This document shows positions 1 through 6,614 of a stretch of 10,162 bases of DNA, piece by piece. Position 1 is the stretch's first letter. Every line of letters begins with the position of its first letter. The DNA comes from an uncultured Selenomonadaceae bacterium (GTDB lineage: Bacteria > Bacillota > Negativicutes > Selenomonadales > Selenomonadaceae). Made by a program: the position numbers and the translations under genes. The stretch spans positions 1-10,162 of the forward strand of contig CATYZV010000037.1 of the NCBI GenBank assembly GCA_958415865.1, in the 5' to 3' direction. The notes beneath the pieces are model-generated. The model had not been told where the DNA came from. It did not search any database and saw only the letters and a program-made list of their open reading frames with translations.

Positions 1-52
1 GGGCTTATATCCCCATAGATAAATCTAGGGGTCTTACGCCCGGAAATGATAA
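1..52 (-). mobile_element. IS200/IS605-family end (IS608-like subterminal hairpin), element continues off the left edge
   Basis: Read on the minus strand, positions 31-11 form an imperfect hairpin: CCCC and TAGA, loop TTTA, then TCTA, one unpaired T and GGGG. A stem with a single bulged T on its 3' side is the architecture recognised by Y1 (TnpA) transposases at IS608 ends. Outer GGGC/GCCC arms (1-4 with 38-41) enclose it through a symmetric internal loop. The four bases 5' of the stem are AAGA, similar to the AAAG guide of IS608. A TTAT at 52-49 lies 17 bases 5' of the stem, about where a left cleavage site would be. No transposase lies between here and 133, so the element body would be to the left. 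It could instead be a non-autonomous remnant, or part of a TnpB-associated guide RNA. Confidence 0.5.
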
Positions 53-125
53 AAAATATAAAAGACCAGTAGAATACATACGACAGCATCGGAAATATGC
101 AGGTCAGTTCTTGATTCTACTGGTC
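51..125 (-). terminator. Rho-independent terminator of the ArnT-like gene at 133-1782, with a long structured loop
   Basis: On the minus strand a perfect 12-bp stem (125-114 with 75-64, GACCAGTAGAAT and its complement) begins 7 bases after the stop codon. It is followed by TTTT, ATA and TTTTTT (63-51). The loop is unusually long at 38 bases and contains its own 4-bp hairpin (GCAT at 86-89 with ATGC at 97-100). There is no T-run on the plus side, so it should act only on minus-strand transcription. Confidence 0.75.
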
Positions 126-132
126 GGGATAA

Positions 133-1782
133 TTATCTATTTACAAATACAGTGAATTTGCCTTCTCGGATGGTCTGGGCGGGCGGAGCATCCAGCAGGC
201 TTTGGCATTTTTCCAAGTAGCGGTCTTTGACTACGACGATGACGCGTTTGTCGCTGTTCCAGAGCTGGCGCAGCTGCTCTCCGTCATAGTACATTCCTTC
301 GCCGCTGGGCTGGGAAAGACCGTATTCCATTTCTCCTTTAAAATCGGAGATTGCCGTGCGCTGCCCGGTGTAGAACACAATGCCGTGATAGTATTCACCA
401 TAGTCGACGATGAGGGCATTGCCGGGATTTAATTCATTTATGCGCTGGCTGACATCGTAGGCAGATTGGTTGTTGTGAATCTGCTTTTGTACTTGATGCA
501 GCCCAAGCCCGAAGAAAAAGCCCATGAGACAGAGTACGGCGGCAGTCTGATAAAAATCTTTCGTCTTTTTCCAGACGATAGCGGCGGCGATTGTGCCGAT
601 GAAGAGTGCAGCTGTCAGCAGCCCTCCTTGGGCGATGAACTGGTCTATCGTCAGATAATTGGAAGCGAATACGTAGCCGACGAGTGCAAATACAAAGGCA
701 AGGCAGAGCACGGAGTTGACCAAAAAGCTGTGGGCAAGCCATGAGCCATTGTCATGGCATCTTTGAATGGAGCCGGCGAGCAGTAGAGCCATCGGCATCC
801 AGCAGGGCATGATGTACGGTACGAGCTTGGAATCGGAGATGGAGTAGAACACGAATATCAGCCCAAACCAGAGCAGCAGATATGTGATATTCCAGCGCAT
901 TCGCTGTGAGCCGGCAGAACGGACTATGCCTTTTTTGCTGAACAGAGAAGTGAAGAAACCTGCCCAAGGCATCATGCCGATGATTAAGAACGGAATGAAG
1001 AACCACCAAGGCTGGAAACGGCCGTGCATCTTCGTGGTGAAGCGCAGAAAATGTTCGCGGATGAAAAAGAAATAGAAGAAATCAGGATTTGCCTGGCAGA
1101 CGAGGTAGAACCATGGCACGCAGACGATTAAAAATACGAGAATACCCGGCAGGTAGAACAGCTTCAAGAATAAATTGAAGCGGCGTGTCAATACGGCGTA
1201 CCAAAAGATGATGCCGAACGGAAAGATGATAGCTATCAAGCCTTTGGCGAGCACACCTAATCCCATCGCAGCGTAGAACAGCAGCAAGTATTTTTTATTT
1301 TCACTACGCTCGTAGGCATAGAACAGCACCATGCAGGCAGAAAAGCAGACTGTAAGCAGCATATCTATGATGTCGATAGACGATACGACTAGATTAAGGC
1401 ACGATGTGCCGAGTATGCCGGCAGCCAGAAAACCGGCGCGGCGGCCGAACATCATAGAACCCAGCCAGCCGGCTAGCAGCGTGCAGCCGATGCCGGAGAT
1501 TGCAGGAGCAAAGCGGCCGGCAAATTCACCGATGCCGAATACGTACATGGCGAAGGCAGATATCCAGTACTGCAAAATAGGCTTTTCAAAGTACGGCATA
1601 CCATTTAGATGTGGTGTGAGAAAATCACCGGAAAGCAGCATTTCGCGGGGAATTTCATGATAGCGTCCTTCGTCAGGGTCCATCAGATGGTAAGAGCCTA
1701 AATGACCTAAATAGAGATAAAACAGTGCCAAGATACAGCAGAAGATGACCGCGCCTTTGTGGCGCACAAAAAAGTCTCGCAA
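133..1782 (-). CDS. ArnT-like GT-C glycosyltransferase (family GT39/83-type, lipid A aminoarabinose transferase family), paralogue 1
   Basis: A polytopic membrane protein of 549 residues, the usual length of ArnT. ArnT-family enzymes move a sugar (4-amino-4-deoxy-L-arabinose in enterobacteria) from undecaprenyl phosphate to lipid A on the outer face of the inner membrane. After TM1 (about 11-28) comes the first periplasmic loop with DPDEGRY (35-41), PREM, SGDF and YFEKP..QYW; the acidic D37/E38 pair matches the GT-C catalytic position. A further block of hydrophobic helices contains GVLAKGLIAI and VPWFYLVC, and the last 100 or so residues form a soluble periplasmic domain. The start is TTG, chosen because a full AAGGAGGT lies 6 bases upstream and an in-frame TAA precedes it (1797-1795). 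It has its own terminator and is divergent from the TonB-like gene. The sugar and acceptor cannot be read from the sequence; other lipid-linked sugars or glycans are possible. Confidence 0.88.
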   Translation of the reverse strand: MRDFFVRHKGAVIFCCILALFYLYLGHLGSYHLMDPDEGRYHEIPREMLLSGDFLTPHLNGMPYFEKPILQYWISAFAMYVFGIGEFAGRFAPAISGIGCTLLAGWLGSMMFGRRAGFLAAGILGTSCLNLVVSSIDIIDMLLTVCFSACMVLFYAYERSENKKYLLLFYAAMGLGVLAKGLIAIIFPFGIIFWYAVLTRRFNLFLKLFYLPGILVFLIVCVPWFYLVCQANPDFFYFFFIREHFLRFTTKMHGRFQPWWFFIPFLIIGMMPWAGFFTSLFSKKGIVRSAGSQRMRWNITYLLLWFGLIFVFYSISDSKLVPYIMPCWMPMALLLAGSIQRCHDNGSWLAHSFLVNSVLCLAFVFALVGYVFASNYLTIDQFIAQGGLLTAALFIGTIAAAIVWKKTKDFYQTAAVLCLMGFFFGLGLHQVQKQIHNNQSAYDVSQRINELNPGNALIVDYGEYYHGIVFYTGQRTAISDFKGEMEYGLSQPSGEGMYYDGEQLRQLWNSDKRVIVVVKDRYLEKCQSLLDAPPAQTIREGKFTVFVNR

Positions 1783-2032
1783 GAGAAAACCTCCTTAAAA
1801 ATACAGTGAATCACTGCTACTATTTTATCATATCATTTGAATAGAGGCATATGGAATTTATCTGATGCTATACATATAAAATAGCCAAGTTGAAATCTGA
1901 ATGAAAACAGCAGTGAAAATTTTGAGGATGTATGATGAAGCAAGATGTGGTAATATTAAATAAGACTTTTCATGAAGGTGATAGTTTGATAAATTATTTA
2001 TGCTGTTGTACCTACTTTGAGAAGGTGCATAG
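1783..2032. promoter_or_regulatory. Divergent intergenic region between ArnT-like paralogue 1 and the TonB-like gene
   Basis: About 250 AT-rich bases must carry promoters for both flanking genes. On the minus strand a TAAAAT (1827-1822) or TATGAT (1832-1827) could be a -10 for the ArnT-like gene, without a good -35. On the plus strand TATAAA at 1875-1880, followed by AT, is the best -10-like match for the TonB-like gene, again with a poor -35. A second weak plus-strand pair is TTGATA (1986-1991) and TACCTA (2009-2014), spaced 17. The ribosome binding sites are AAGGAGGT (1796-1789, minus) and GAAGGTG just before 2033. A perfect palindrome and a small reading frame in this region are listed separately. 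Confidence 0.4.
1804..1816. promoter_or_regulatory. Perfect 6-bp inverted repeat, possible operator in the leader of the ArnT-like gene
   Basis: CAGTGA, one central A, then TCACTG: a perfect palindrome that would suit a dimeric regulator. It lies between the AT-rich -10-like sequence at 1832-1822 and the ribosome binding site at 1796-1789, so it would overlap the expected transcription start of the minus-strand gene. A one-base loop makes an RNA hairpin unlikely. No known regulator can be assigned. Confidence 0.25.
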
Positions 2033-2036
2033 ATGA
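1932..2036 (+). CDS. Candidate 34-codon leader or upstream ORF, stop overlapping the TonB-like start
   Basis: An open frame starting ATGATG (1932) encodes 34 residues, beginning MMKQDVVILNKTF and containing three adjacent cysteines (24-26). A GAGG sits 4 bases before the first ATG and 7 before the second. Its TGA (2034-2036) overlaps the ATG of the TonB-like gene as ATGA, the arrangement of translationally coupled genes. Against it: 34 codons without a stop can arise by chance, there is no recognisable domain, and the TonB-like gene has its own ribosome binding site. If real, it would be a leader peptide or coupling cistron. Confidence 0.25.
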   Translation: MMKQDVVILNKTFHEGDSLINYLCCCTYFEKVHR

Positions 2037-2815
2037 AAAATTATTTAAAAATAGGAATTGCGGTATCGCTGGCAGCGCATATCGGTATCTTCGCACTGGG
2101 CGGCTATGTTATGGATAGATTGACCAATTCCATGCAGCAAAAAGCGCAGCAAATACAGCAAGACGATATAACGTACGCTGATGTTGACGTGCAGACGCAG
2201 CCGGAGGAAACTCAGGCGGCTGAAGCAGACGAATCATCTGAGCAGGCAGAGCCGGATTCAGAAATCAGCATTGCCGGTGAGCAGATGCAGCAGGCCGAGG
2301 CAACGCCGGAGCCGCAGCAGACTCAAGATGATGCAAAAGCAGAGCTTCAAGTACAGGCAAAACAAGAAATGCAGCAGGCAAAGCCGGTAAAGTATCTGCG
2401 CCGTTACAGCGATATCAAGGATATACTCGTGCAGAAAATCCCGCCTAGTAAAATCATGATACCGGATTTCAATAAAAAGAATTCTAGCGATTTCATGCCG
2501 CAGATAAAAAAGCGCGTGCTGCCGGAATACGATCACAGTCTGATTCCGGAAGGCGAGGAGGTTATCGTTACGATAGAATATATTATGGATGACAACGGCA
2601 AAGTCATTCAGGCATATCCTATACGCTCCGCCCGCGCATCGGGCGTAGTGCCTGACGATGTAGCGGAAGAACTTGATGTAGATGCTATTGAAGCGTTGAA
2701 GCAGTATGAGATTGTTCCGCCCAAGGACCCGCAGGCACGCCGCTCGGCATGGCAGGTGCCGTTTATATATACACCGGAAGGTGCGCGCTTTGGCGCAGCG
2801 GCAGAGCTGCCTTAA
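2033..2815 (+). CDS. TonB-like energy-transducing envelope protein
   Basis: A 260-residue protein with TonB order: short cytoplasmic N-terminus, one signal-anchor helix (about 7-25), a long spacer and a C-terminal domain (about 155-250). The helix carries S12 and H16 in the SxxxH spacing of the TonB transmembrane helix that engages ExbB/ExbD. The spacer (about 35-118) is rich in Gln, Glu and Ala, with few prolines, unlike the Pro-Glu/Pro-Lys rod of classical TonB. The C-terminal part has the TonB_C pattern: VIVTIEYIMDDNGKVIQAYP, an alpha-helical stretch with DAIEAL, then IVPP and a final strand (WQVPFIYTP). Such proteins pass proton-motive energy to outer-membrane receptors, which supports a diderm host. 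No exbB, exbD or receptor lies in the window, so its partners are elsewhere. GAAGGTG is 5 bases from the ATG. It is the only convincing plus-strand gene here. Confidence 0.75.
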   Translation: MKNYLKIGIAVSLAAHIGIFALGGYVMDRLTNSMQQKAQQIQQDDITYADVDVQTQPEETQAAEADESSEQAEPDSEISIAGEQMQQAEATPEPQQTQDDAKAELQVQAKQEMQQAKPVKYLRRYSDIKDILVQKIPPSKIMIPDFNKKNSSDFMPQIKKRVLPEYDHSLIPEGEEVIVTIEYIMDDNGKVIQAYPIRSARASGVVPDDVAEELDVDAIEALKQYEIVPPKDPQARRSAWQVPFIYTPEGARFGAAAELP

Positions 2816-2818
2816 ATC

Positions 2819-2865
2819 AAAATGCAGTATCTCATTTCTACGGAACAAGAGATACTGCATTTTTT
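2819..2865. terminator. Bidirectional terminator between the TonB-like gene and ArnT-like paralogue 2
   Basis: A perfect 15-bp stem (2819-2833 with 2849-2863, AAAATGCAGTATCTC and its complement) has a 15-base loop. The loop can form a further 3-bp stem, TTC/GAA, closed on the stable tetraloop cUACGg (2838-2843). On the plus strand it is followed by T-rich sequence (2860-2865) and begins 3 bases after the TonB-like stop. On the minus strand the stem abuts the stop codon of the transferase and ends in TTTT. It serves both convergent genes. Confidence 0.92.
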
Positions 2866-4495
2866 ATGGCTGCTTAGCGATGATGTACTTTTCTGTTTCT
2901 GCAATTTGGGCATTGCTCAAATCGAGAGTGGCAAAGGCATCATTTTTTTCTTTTTTAGGTATTACGAGAATAGCATTAGAACTTTCCTGCCATATTCGAT
3001 GCAGTTCCTGAGGTTCTTTGATAAACCAGCCCTGCCCGCTTGCGTGCTGAGAGCCGAATTCCAGTTCGTTGAGATAATCGTAGAGCAGCACGCGTTCGCC
3101 GGTGTAAAACGGTAAATCCCGTAGATAATCCTTGTAGCATATCACTATAGTATTGTTATTTTTCCACTGATTGACTATCTGAGCGGTATCTTTGCCTGTA
3201 CGATGTTCGGCAATTTCACTGGTGATAGGCTGAAGTGCAAAGCAGAATAAAATTCCTGCGGCAAAGCAGATACGCATCACCGCGCTGATATTTTTCCGCT
3301 TGAAAAAATAATAGAGGCTCAAAATAGGAGGCACAGCGAAGAGCATCATCAGCGGTATACCGAATTTAATCAATTCACGGACTTCAAGAAAATCAGTGCG
3401 TACTGCCGCAATGATGAAAGCGGCAAAGAAAATGAATGATACAGCGGCATTGATGACGAGAGCAGCCTTCATCAATTTTAGCGCATTAAGGCGTGCGGCA
3501 ATGAAGACGCTCAGCGGTGCAAAGCAAGGAAGGATGTACGGTATGAGCTTGGAGCCGGACATAGAGTAGAAGCAGAAAATCACGCCTGCCCAGAGCAGCA
3601 GGAAAATGTACTGTTTGTTAGCAATGCTGTTTTTCAGAGCATTGAGTACAGCTTTCGGCTTTTGTATCAGAGAAGCCAAGAGAAAGCCTGTCCAGGGAAA
3701 TACACCTAAAATTAAGCAGGGAATGAAAAAATACCAAGGTTGGAAACGGTCGTACATTTTAGTGGTGTAGCGCAGAAAATGCTGTTCAATGAAGAAAAAT
3801 TGAAAGAAGTCGGGATTGGCACGGCAGACGAGATAAAACCACGGCACGGTGATGAGGAAAAATAGGATAACGCCAAGCAGTGAAAAGCTGCGCTTTAATA
3901 ATTGTCCTTGGCGTGTAATTGCAGCGTAAAGTGCAATGATCACACCCGGCAGCACGATGGCGATCAATCCTTTAGCCAAAACACCCAGTGCCATGGCAGC
4001 ATAAAAAATGTAGAGATATTTTTTCTCGTAAGAAATAGAGAATAGATAGAACATCGTCAGTGCGAGCGTGATGAAAAATGACACTGCCATATCGAGAATG
4101 TTGATTGAAGATAGAATGAAGTACAATAGTGAAGTGGCGAGGATCAATGCCGCTTTAAAGCCGGTTTTTTGGTCAAACATCTTTGTGCCCAGCACGTAGA
4201 TGCAGGCGATGCCGCCTAGTGCGCAAAGTGCCGGAAACAGGCGTACCGCGTATTCATTCTGTCCGAATACCATCATAAAAATAGCACTCATCCAGTATTG
4301 CAGAGCCGGTTTGTCGAAGAATTCTACACCGTTTAAACGCGGCGTTATGAAATCGCCGGAAGCTATCATTTCGCGCGGAACTTCTGCATATCGCCCTTCA
4401 TCAGGATTTATCAGCGGATAATTGCCAAGATGCCATAAATAGAGCACAGCTATTAATATGCCGGCAATACATAGCCATTTATTTTTGATTGTCAT
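2864..4495 (-). CDS. ArnT-like GT-C glycosyltransferase, paralogue 2, downstream of the two-component system
   Basis: A 543-residue polytopic membrane protein of ArnT length and layout, clearly paralogous to the protein at 133-1782. Both share the first-loop motif PDEGRY (D32/E33 here), PREM, SGDF, TP.LNG, KP.LQYW, then GVLAKGLIAI, VPWFYLVC.ANPDFF, HFLR.TTKM and RFQPW.FFIP. A soluble C-terminal domain (about 440-543) follows the last helix. Its expected role is transfer of a polyprenyl-phosphate-linked sugar to an envelope acceptor such as lipid A; the actual sugar is unknown. The start is the ATG at 4495, 7 bases after GGAGG (4507-4503); the adjacent ATG at 4498 is also possible. It lies 111 bases downstream of the kinase gene with no intervening terminator, so it may be read from the regulator promoter, from a promoter in that gap, or both. 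Confidence 0.88.
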   Translation of the reverse strand: MTIKNKWLCIAGILIAVLYLWHLGNYPLINPDEGRYAEVPREMIASGDFITPRLNGVEFFDKPALQYWMSAIFMMVFGQNEYAVRLFPALCALGGIACIYVLGTKMFDQKTGFKAALILATSLLYFILSSINILDMAVSFFITLALTMFYLFSISYEKKYLYIFYAAMALGVLAKGLIAIVLPGVIIALYAAITRQGQLLKRSFSLLGVILFFLITVPWFYLVCRANPDFFQFFFIEQHFLRYTTKMYDRFQPWYFFIPCLILGVFPWTGFLLASLIQKPKAVLNALKNSIANKQYIFLLLWAGVIFCFYSMSGSKLIPYILPCFAPLSVFIAARLNALKLMKAALVINAAVSFIFFAAFIIAAVRTDFLEVRELIKFGIPLMMLFAVPPILSLYYFFKRKNISAVMRICFAAGILFCFALQPITSEIAEHRTGKDTAQIVNQWKNNNTIVICYKDYLRDLPFYTGERVLLYDYLNELEFGSQHASGQGWFIKEPQELHRIWQESSNAILVIPKKEKNDAFATLDLSNAQIAETEKYIIAKQP

Positions 4496-4562
4496 CATTA
4501 TTCCTCCGAAATCATATTTTGAATCGTTGTTTATTGGTTGAAATTGCAATTTACAAATAAAG

Positions 4563-4592
4563 ATTATCGAAGGAAGATGAAAACAAGATGAA
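4563..4592 (-). promoter_or_regulatory. Direct repeat with 11-bp period upstream of ArnT-like paralogue 2, candidate response-regulator site and promoter
   Basis: On the minus strand TTCATCTT occurs twice (4592-4585 and 4581-4574), separated by 3 bases, so the repeat period is exactly 11. Tandem half-sites one helical turn apart are the binding pattern of OmpR/PhoB/PhoP/PmrA-type regulators. A -10-like GATAAT (4568-4563) follows after 5 bases, so the repeats would occupy the place of a -35 element, as in activator-dependent promoters. The regulator encoded at 5899-6582 is the obvious candidate ligand. The site is 15 bases past the kinase stop. The function is inferred. Confidence 0.4.
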
Positions 4593-4606
4593 GAACGAAT
4601 TATTTT

Positions 4607-5893
4607 TTATACTTTGGGCAGAGTGAGTTTAAAGCATGAACCCTTGCCGAGTGTACTTTTCACCGTCAAAGAGCCGTTATTTTTTTCCGCCAGCAGTTTG
4701 GCGATGTAAAGTCCCAGCCCGTTGCCTTTAGTCTCGCGGGACTTATCAGCGCGGTAGAATCGTTCAAATACATGCGGCAGGTCTTTGGCGGATATGCCTT
4801 GACCGCTGTCTGCTATCGAGATAGCAATGTTATGTGGAAGTCCTTGGGCGGAGACGGAGATTCTGCCTCCTTTACCTGTGTATTTGATAGCGTTGTCGAG
4901 CAGGATAGTTAATATCTGATGCACGTGATTTTTATCAGCTCGGATTATTGATTCAGGAATATCTTGCAGCGAGAGTTCTATCTGCTGTTTTGATGCCAGC
5001 AGGGAAAATTTATGATAAAGCTGATGTAGCAGCTGTGGCAGGTCCAATGGTTCAATATCGACTTTGAGCGTATCGTTGTCGCTGCGTGCCGTCATCAATA
5101 GATCATCAATCAGTTTTTTCATGCGCCGCGATTCGTCAGATATATCGCTGATGATGTCCTTTGAAAACGGCGAGAGCTTATTGTCATCGTCGCTGCGCAG
5201 TACATCCATGCCTGACATGATGATGGACAGCGGAGTGCGCAGCTCATGTGAAGCATTGGCAATGAACTGCTTTTGCTGTTCAAATGATTTTATGACCGGT
5301 ACCATTGCTCTATCCGCCATTTTATTGGCGAGAAAATAGACGGCGAGCATTGATAGCAGCACTATGAACAGCAGGCTGAAAAAGACCCGCATCTGTTCAC
5401 GCAGCCAGTGTGTCGTATCTATGCCGACGTAAAGTTCGCCCAGCTGCTGCGCATCCTTTTGCAGTGGATAACGCATGTATATCATAGCATGGGGATGCTG
5501 GCTGTCGATCAGCTCAAAATCAAAATACGTTTCCCTGTAGCGCAGATCCGCATGGATGACTTCACTTTCAATAATCGTTTTATCCCAAGCTATATCATTG
5601 TGAGAAAATACTAAAGTCCCGTCAGCTTTATAAGCGTAAATGAAAATCTTATTAAAATAACCCGGTTCGCTGTCAGGCAGATCTTCGCTGGAAAAATCAT
5701 CTATCTTGCCCGTAGAGATCTGGTAGAAGAATTCTTCACTCTCTTCCACGGCGAGCATTTTCAGCTGATTTAGCTGCTCCTCATACGACATAGCAAGGGC
5801 TGTGATGTAGATGCACAGCGATACACACAGCAGCAAAAGTCCTGTCAATAGAGTGTATTCTTTCGTTATCTTCTGTTTAAATTCGATGAACAA
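4607..5893 (-). CDS. Membrane sensor histidine kinase, partner of the adjacent OmpR-type regulator
   Basis: A 428-residue kinase that should autophosphorylate and pass phosphate to the regulator at 5899-6582. TM1 is about 13-35 and TM2 about 168-188, enclosing an extracytoplasmic sensor region of about 130 residues. That region begins with acidic clusters (E50-E54 and D65-E76) and ends in a PAS/Cache-like part (IFIYAYKADGTLVFS, later GELYVGID). After a short linker without a clear HAMP come the H-box ASHELRTPL with H216, the N-box LLDNAIKYT (N334), G1 DSGQG (362-366), the F-box FERFYRADKSR and G2 GNGLGL (390-395), all intact. The start is TTG, because an in-frame TAA immediately precedes it and the next Met (35) is inside TM1. 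It lies 5 bases after the regulator stop, so the two are co-transcribed. The acidic sensor recalls PhoQ and PmrB and may indicate metal or cationic-peptide sensing, but the ligand is not determined. Confidence 0.93.
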   Translation of the reverse strand: MFIEFKQKITKEYTLLTGLLLLCVSLCIYITALAMSYEEQLNQLKMLAVEESEEFFYQISTGKIDDFSSEDLPDSEPGYFNKIFIYAYKADGTLVFSHNDIAWDKTIIESEVIHADLRYRETYFDFELIDSQHPHAMIYMRYPLQKDAQQLGELYVGIDTTHWLREQMRVFFSLLFIVLLSMLAVYFLANKMADRAMVPVIKSFEQQKQFIANASHELRTPLSIIMSGMDVLRSDDDNKLSPFSKDIISDISDESRRMKKLIDDLLMTARSDNDTLKVDIEPLDLPQLLHQLYHKFSLLASKQQIELSLQDIPESIIRADKNHVHQILTILLDNAIKYTGKGGRISVSAQGLPHNIAISIADSGQGISAKDLPHVFERFYRADKSRETKGNGLGLYIAKLLAEKNNGSLTVKSTLGKGSCFKLTLPKV

Positions 5894-5898
5894 TTATA

Positions 5899-6582
5899 TC
5901 ACTGCTCCGTCTTCGTAGAAAATTTATAGCCGATACCGCGTATCGTTTTGATGGAACCGGCTAAATCAAGCTTGTTTAGTTTCTGGCGAATAGACTTCAT
6001 CGTTACATCCAGCGTATTGGAATTGATCTCAGCATCATATCCCCAAACCTTGCTGATGATCTGCTCGCGCGGTAGCGTGCGGTTTTCATTGCGCATCAAT
6101 AATTCTACCAGCTGACATTCACGCGGACTAAGTGATACTTGAACACCTTGACGGCTGAGCACAGCACCCGAGCAATTGAGCGTAAGATTCCCGCAGCTGA
6201 CCTCATCACTGTAAAAAGTTTTATTGACGCGGCGCGACAGAGCACGCAGACGTGCCAGCAGCTCAGGAAACTCAAACGGCTTGGCAAGATAATCATCAGC
6301 ACCGCTGTCTAATCCCTCAATCCTATCGTCGAGCGAATCGCGTGCCGTCAGCATCAGCACAGCCGTCTGGCATCCCTTTTTGCGAATATGGCGGCAGACC
6401 TCAATGCCATCATATTTAGGCATCATCCAGTCCAATATTGCGATATCGTAATCAGCAAGATCGATATAGCTCATAGCCTCTTCGCCATCATACACACAAT
6501 CTACAATATAATTTTCCTTTTTCAGCAGATAATCCACCATCTTCGACAGACGCTTATCATCTTCAGCTAGCAGTATACGCAT
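5899..6582 (-). CDS. OmpR/PhoB-family response regulator
   Basis: A 227-residue transcription factor of normal family length. The receiver domain (1-115) has the acidic pair D9/D10 in AEDDK region (D8/D9), phosphoacceptor D51 in ILDWMMP, T79 in MLTARDS and K101 in LAKPFE, so it should be phosphorylated normally. The winged-helix DNA-binding domain (about 126-223) shows LSPRECQLVELLMRNENRTL, SNTLDVTMKSIRQKL and TIRGIGYKF. It is the first gene of a unit with the kinase 5 bases downstream. GAGGTG lies 5 bases before the ATG, and a promoter is visible at 6615-6643. Its likely targets are its own promoter and the ArnT-like gene downstream, given the direct repeat at 4574-4592. It resembles PmrA/QseB/CusR-type regulators; the specific subfamily cannot be fixed by reading. 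Confidence 0.93.
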   Translation of the reverse strand: MRILLAEDDKRLSKMVDYLLKKENYIVDCVYDGEEAMSYIDLADYDIAILDWMMPKYDGIEVCRHIRKKGCQTAVLMLTARDSLDDRIEGLDSGADDYLAKPFEFPELLARLRALSRRVNKTFYSDEVSCGNLTLNCSGAVLSRQGVQVSLSPRECQLVELLMRNENRTLPREQIISKVWGYDAEINSNTLDVTMKSIRQKLNKLDLAGSIKTIRGIGYKFSTKTEQ

Positions 6583-6614
6583 AACAACACCTCATAACAG
6601 AATATTTTAGCTAT

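Noticed and set aside
1928..1963. Alternative 11-codon frame beginning at ATG 1928
   Set aside because: It is only 11 codons, its ATG directly abuts the GAGG, and it has no positional relation to the TonB-like start.
2258..2860. 200-codon minus-strand open frame opposite the TonB-like gene
   Set aside because: It is the antisense shadow of the Gln/Glu-rich coding sequence, with Cys/Arg/Leu-rich composition, no ribosome binding site and no recognisable domain, and it overlaps the terminator.
4496..4549. Longer start for ArnT-like paralogue 2 at 4549 (TTG)
   Set aside because: No ribosome binding site precedes it, whereas GGAGG lies ideally before the ATG pair at 4498/4495 and the extra 18 residues are not hydrophobic or conserved with the paralogue.
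4607..6582. Two-component system interpreted as WalRK because walJ is nearby
   Set aside because: WalRK sits directly upstream of walHI and walJ. Here the pair is downstream of the walJ-htrA-rlmH terminator, separated by another gene, and the kinase lacks the PAS and HAMP layout of WalK.
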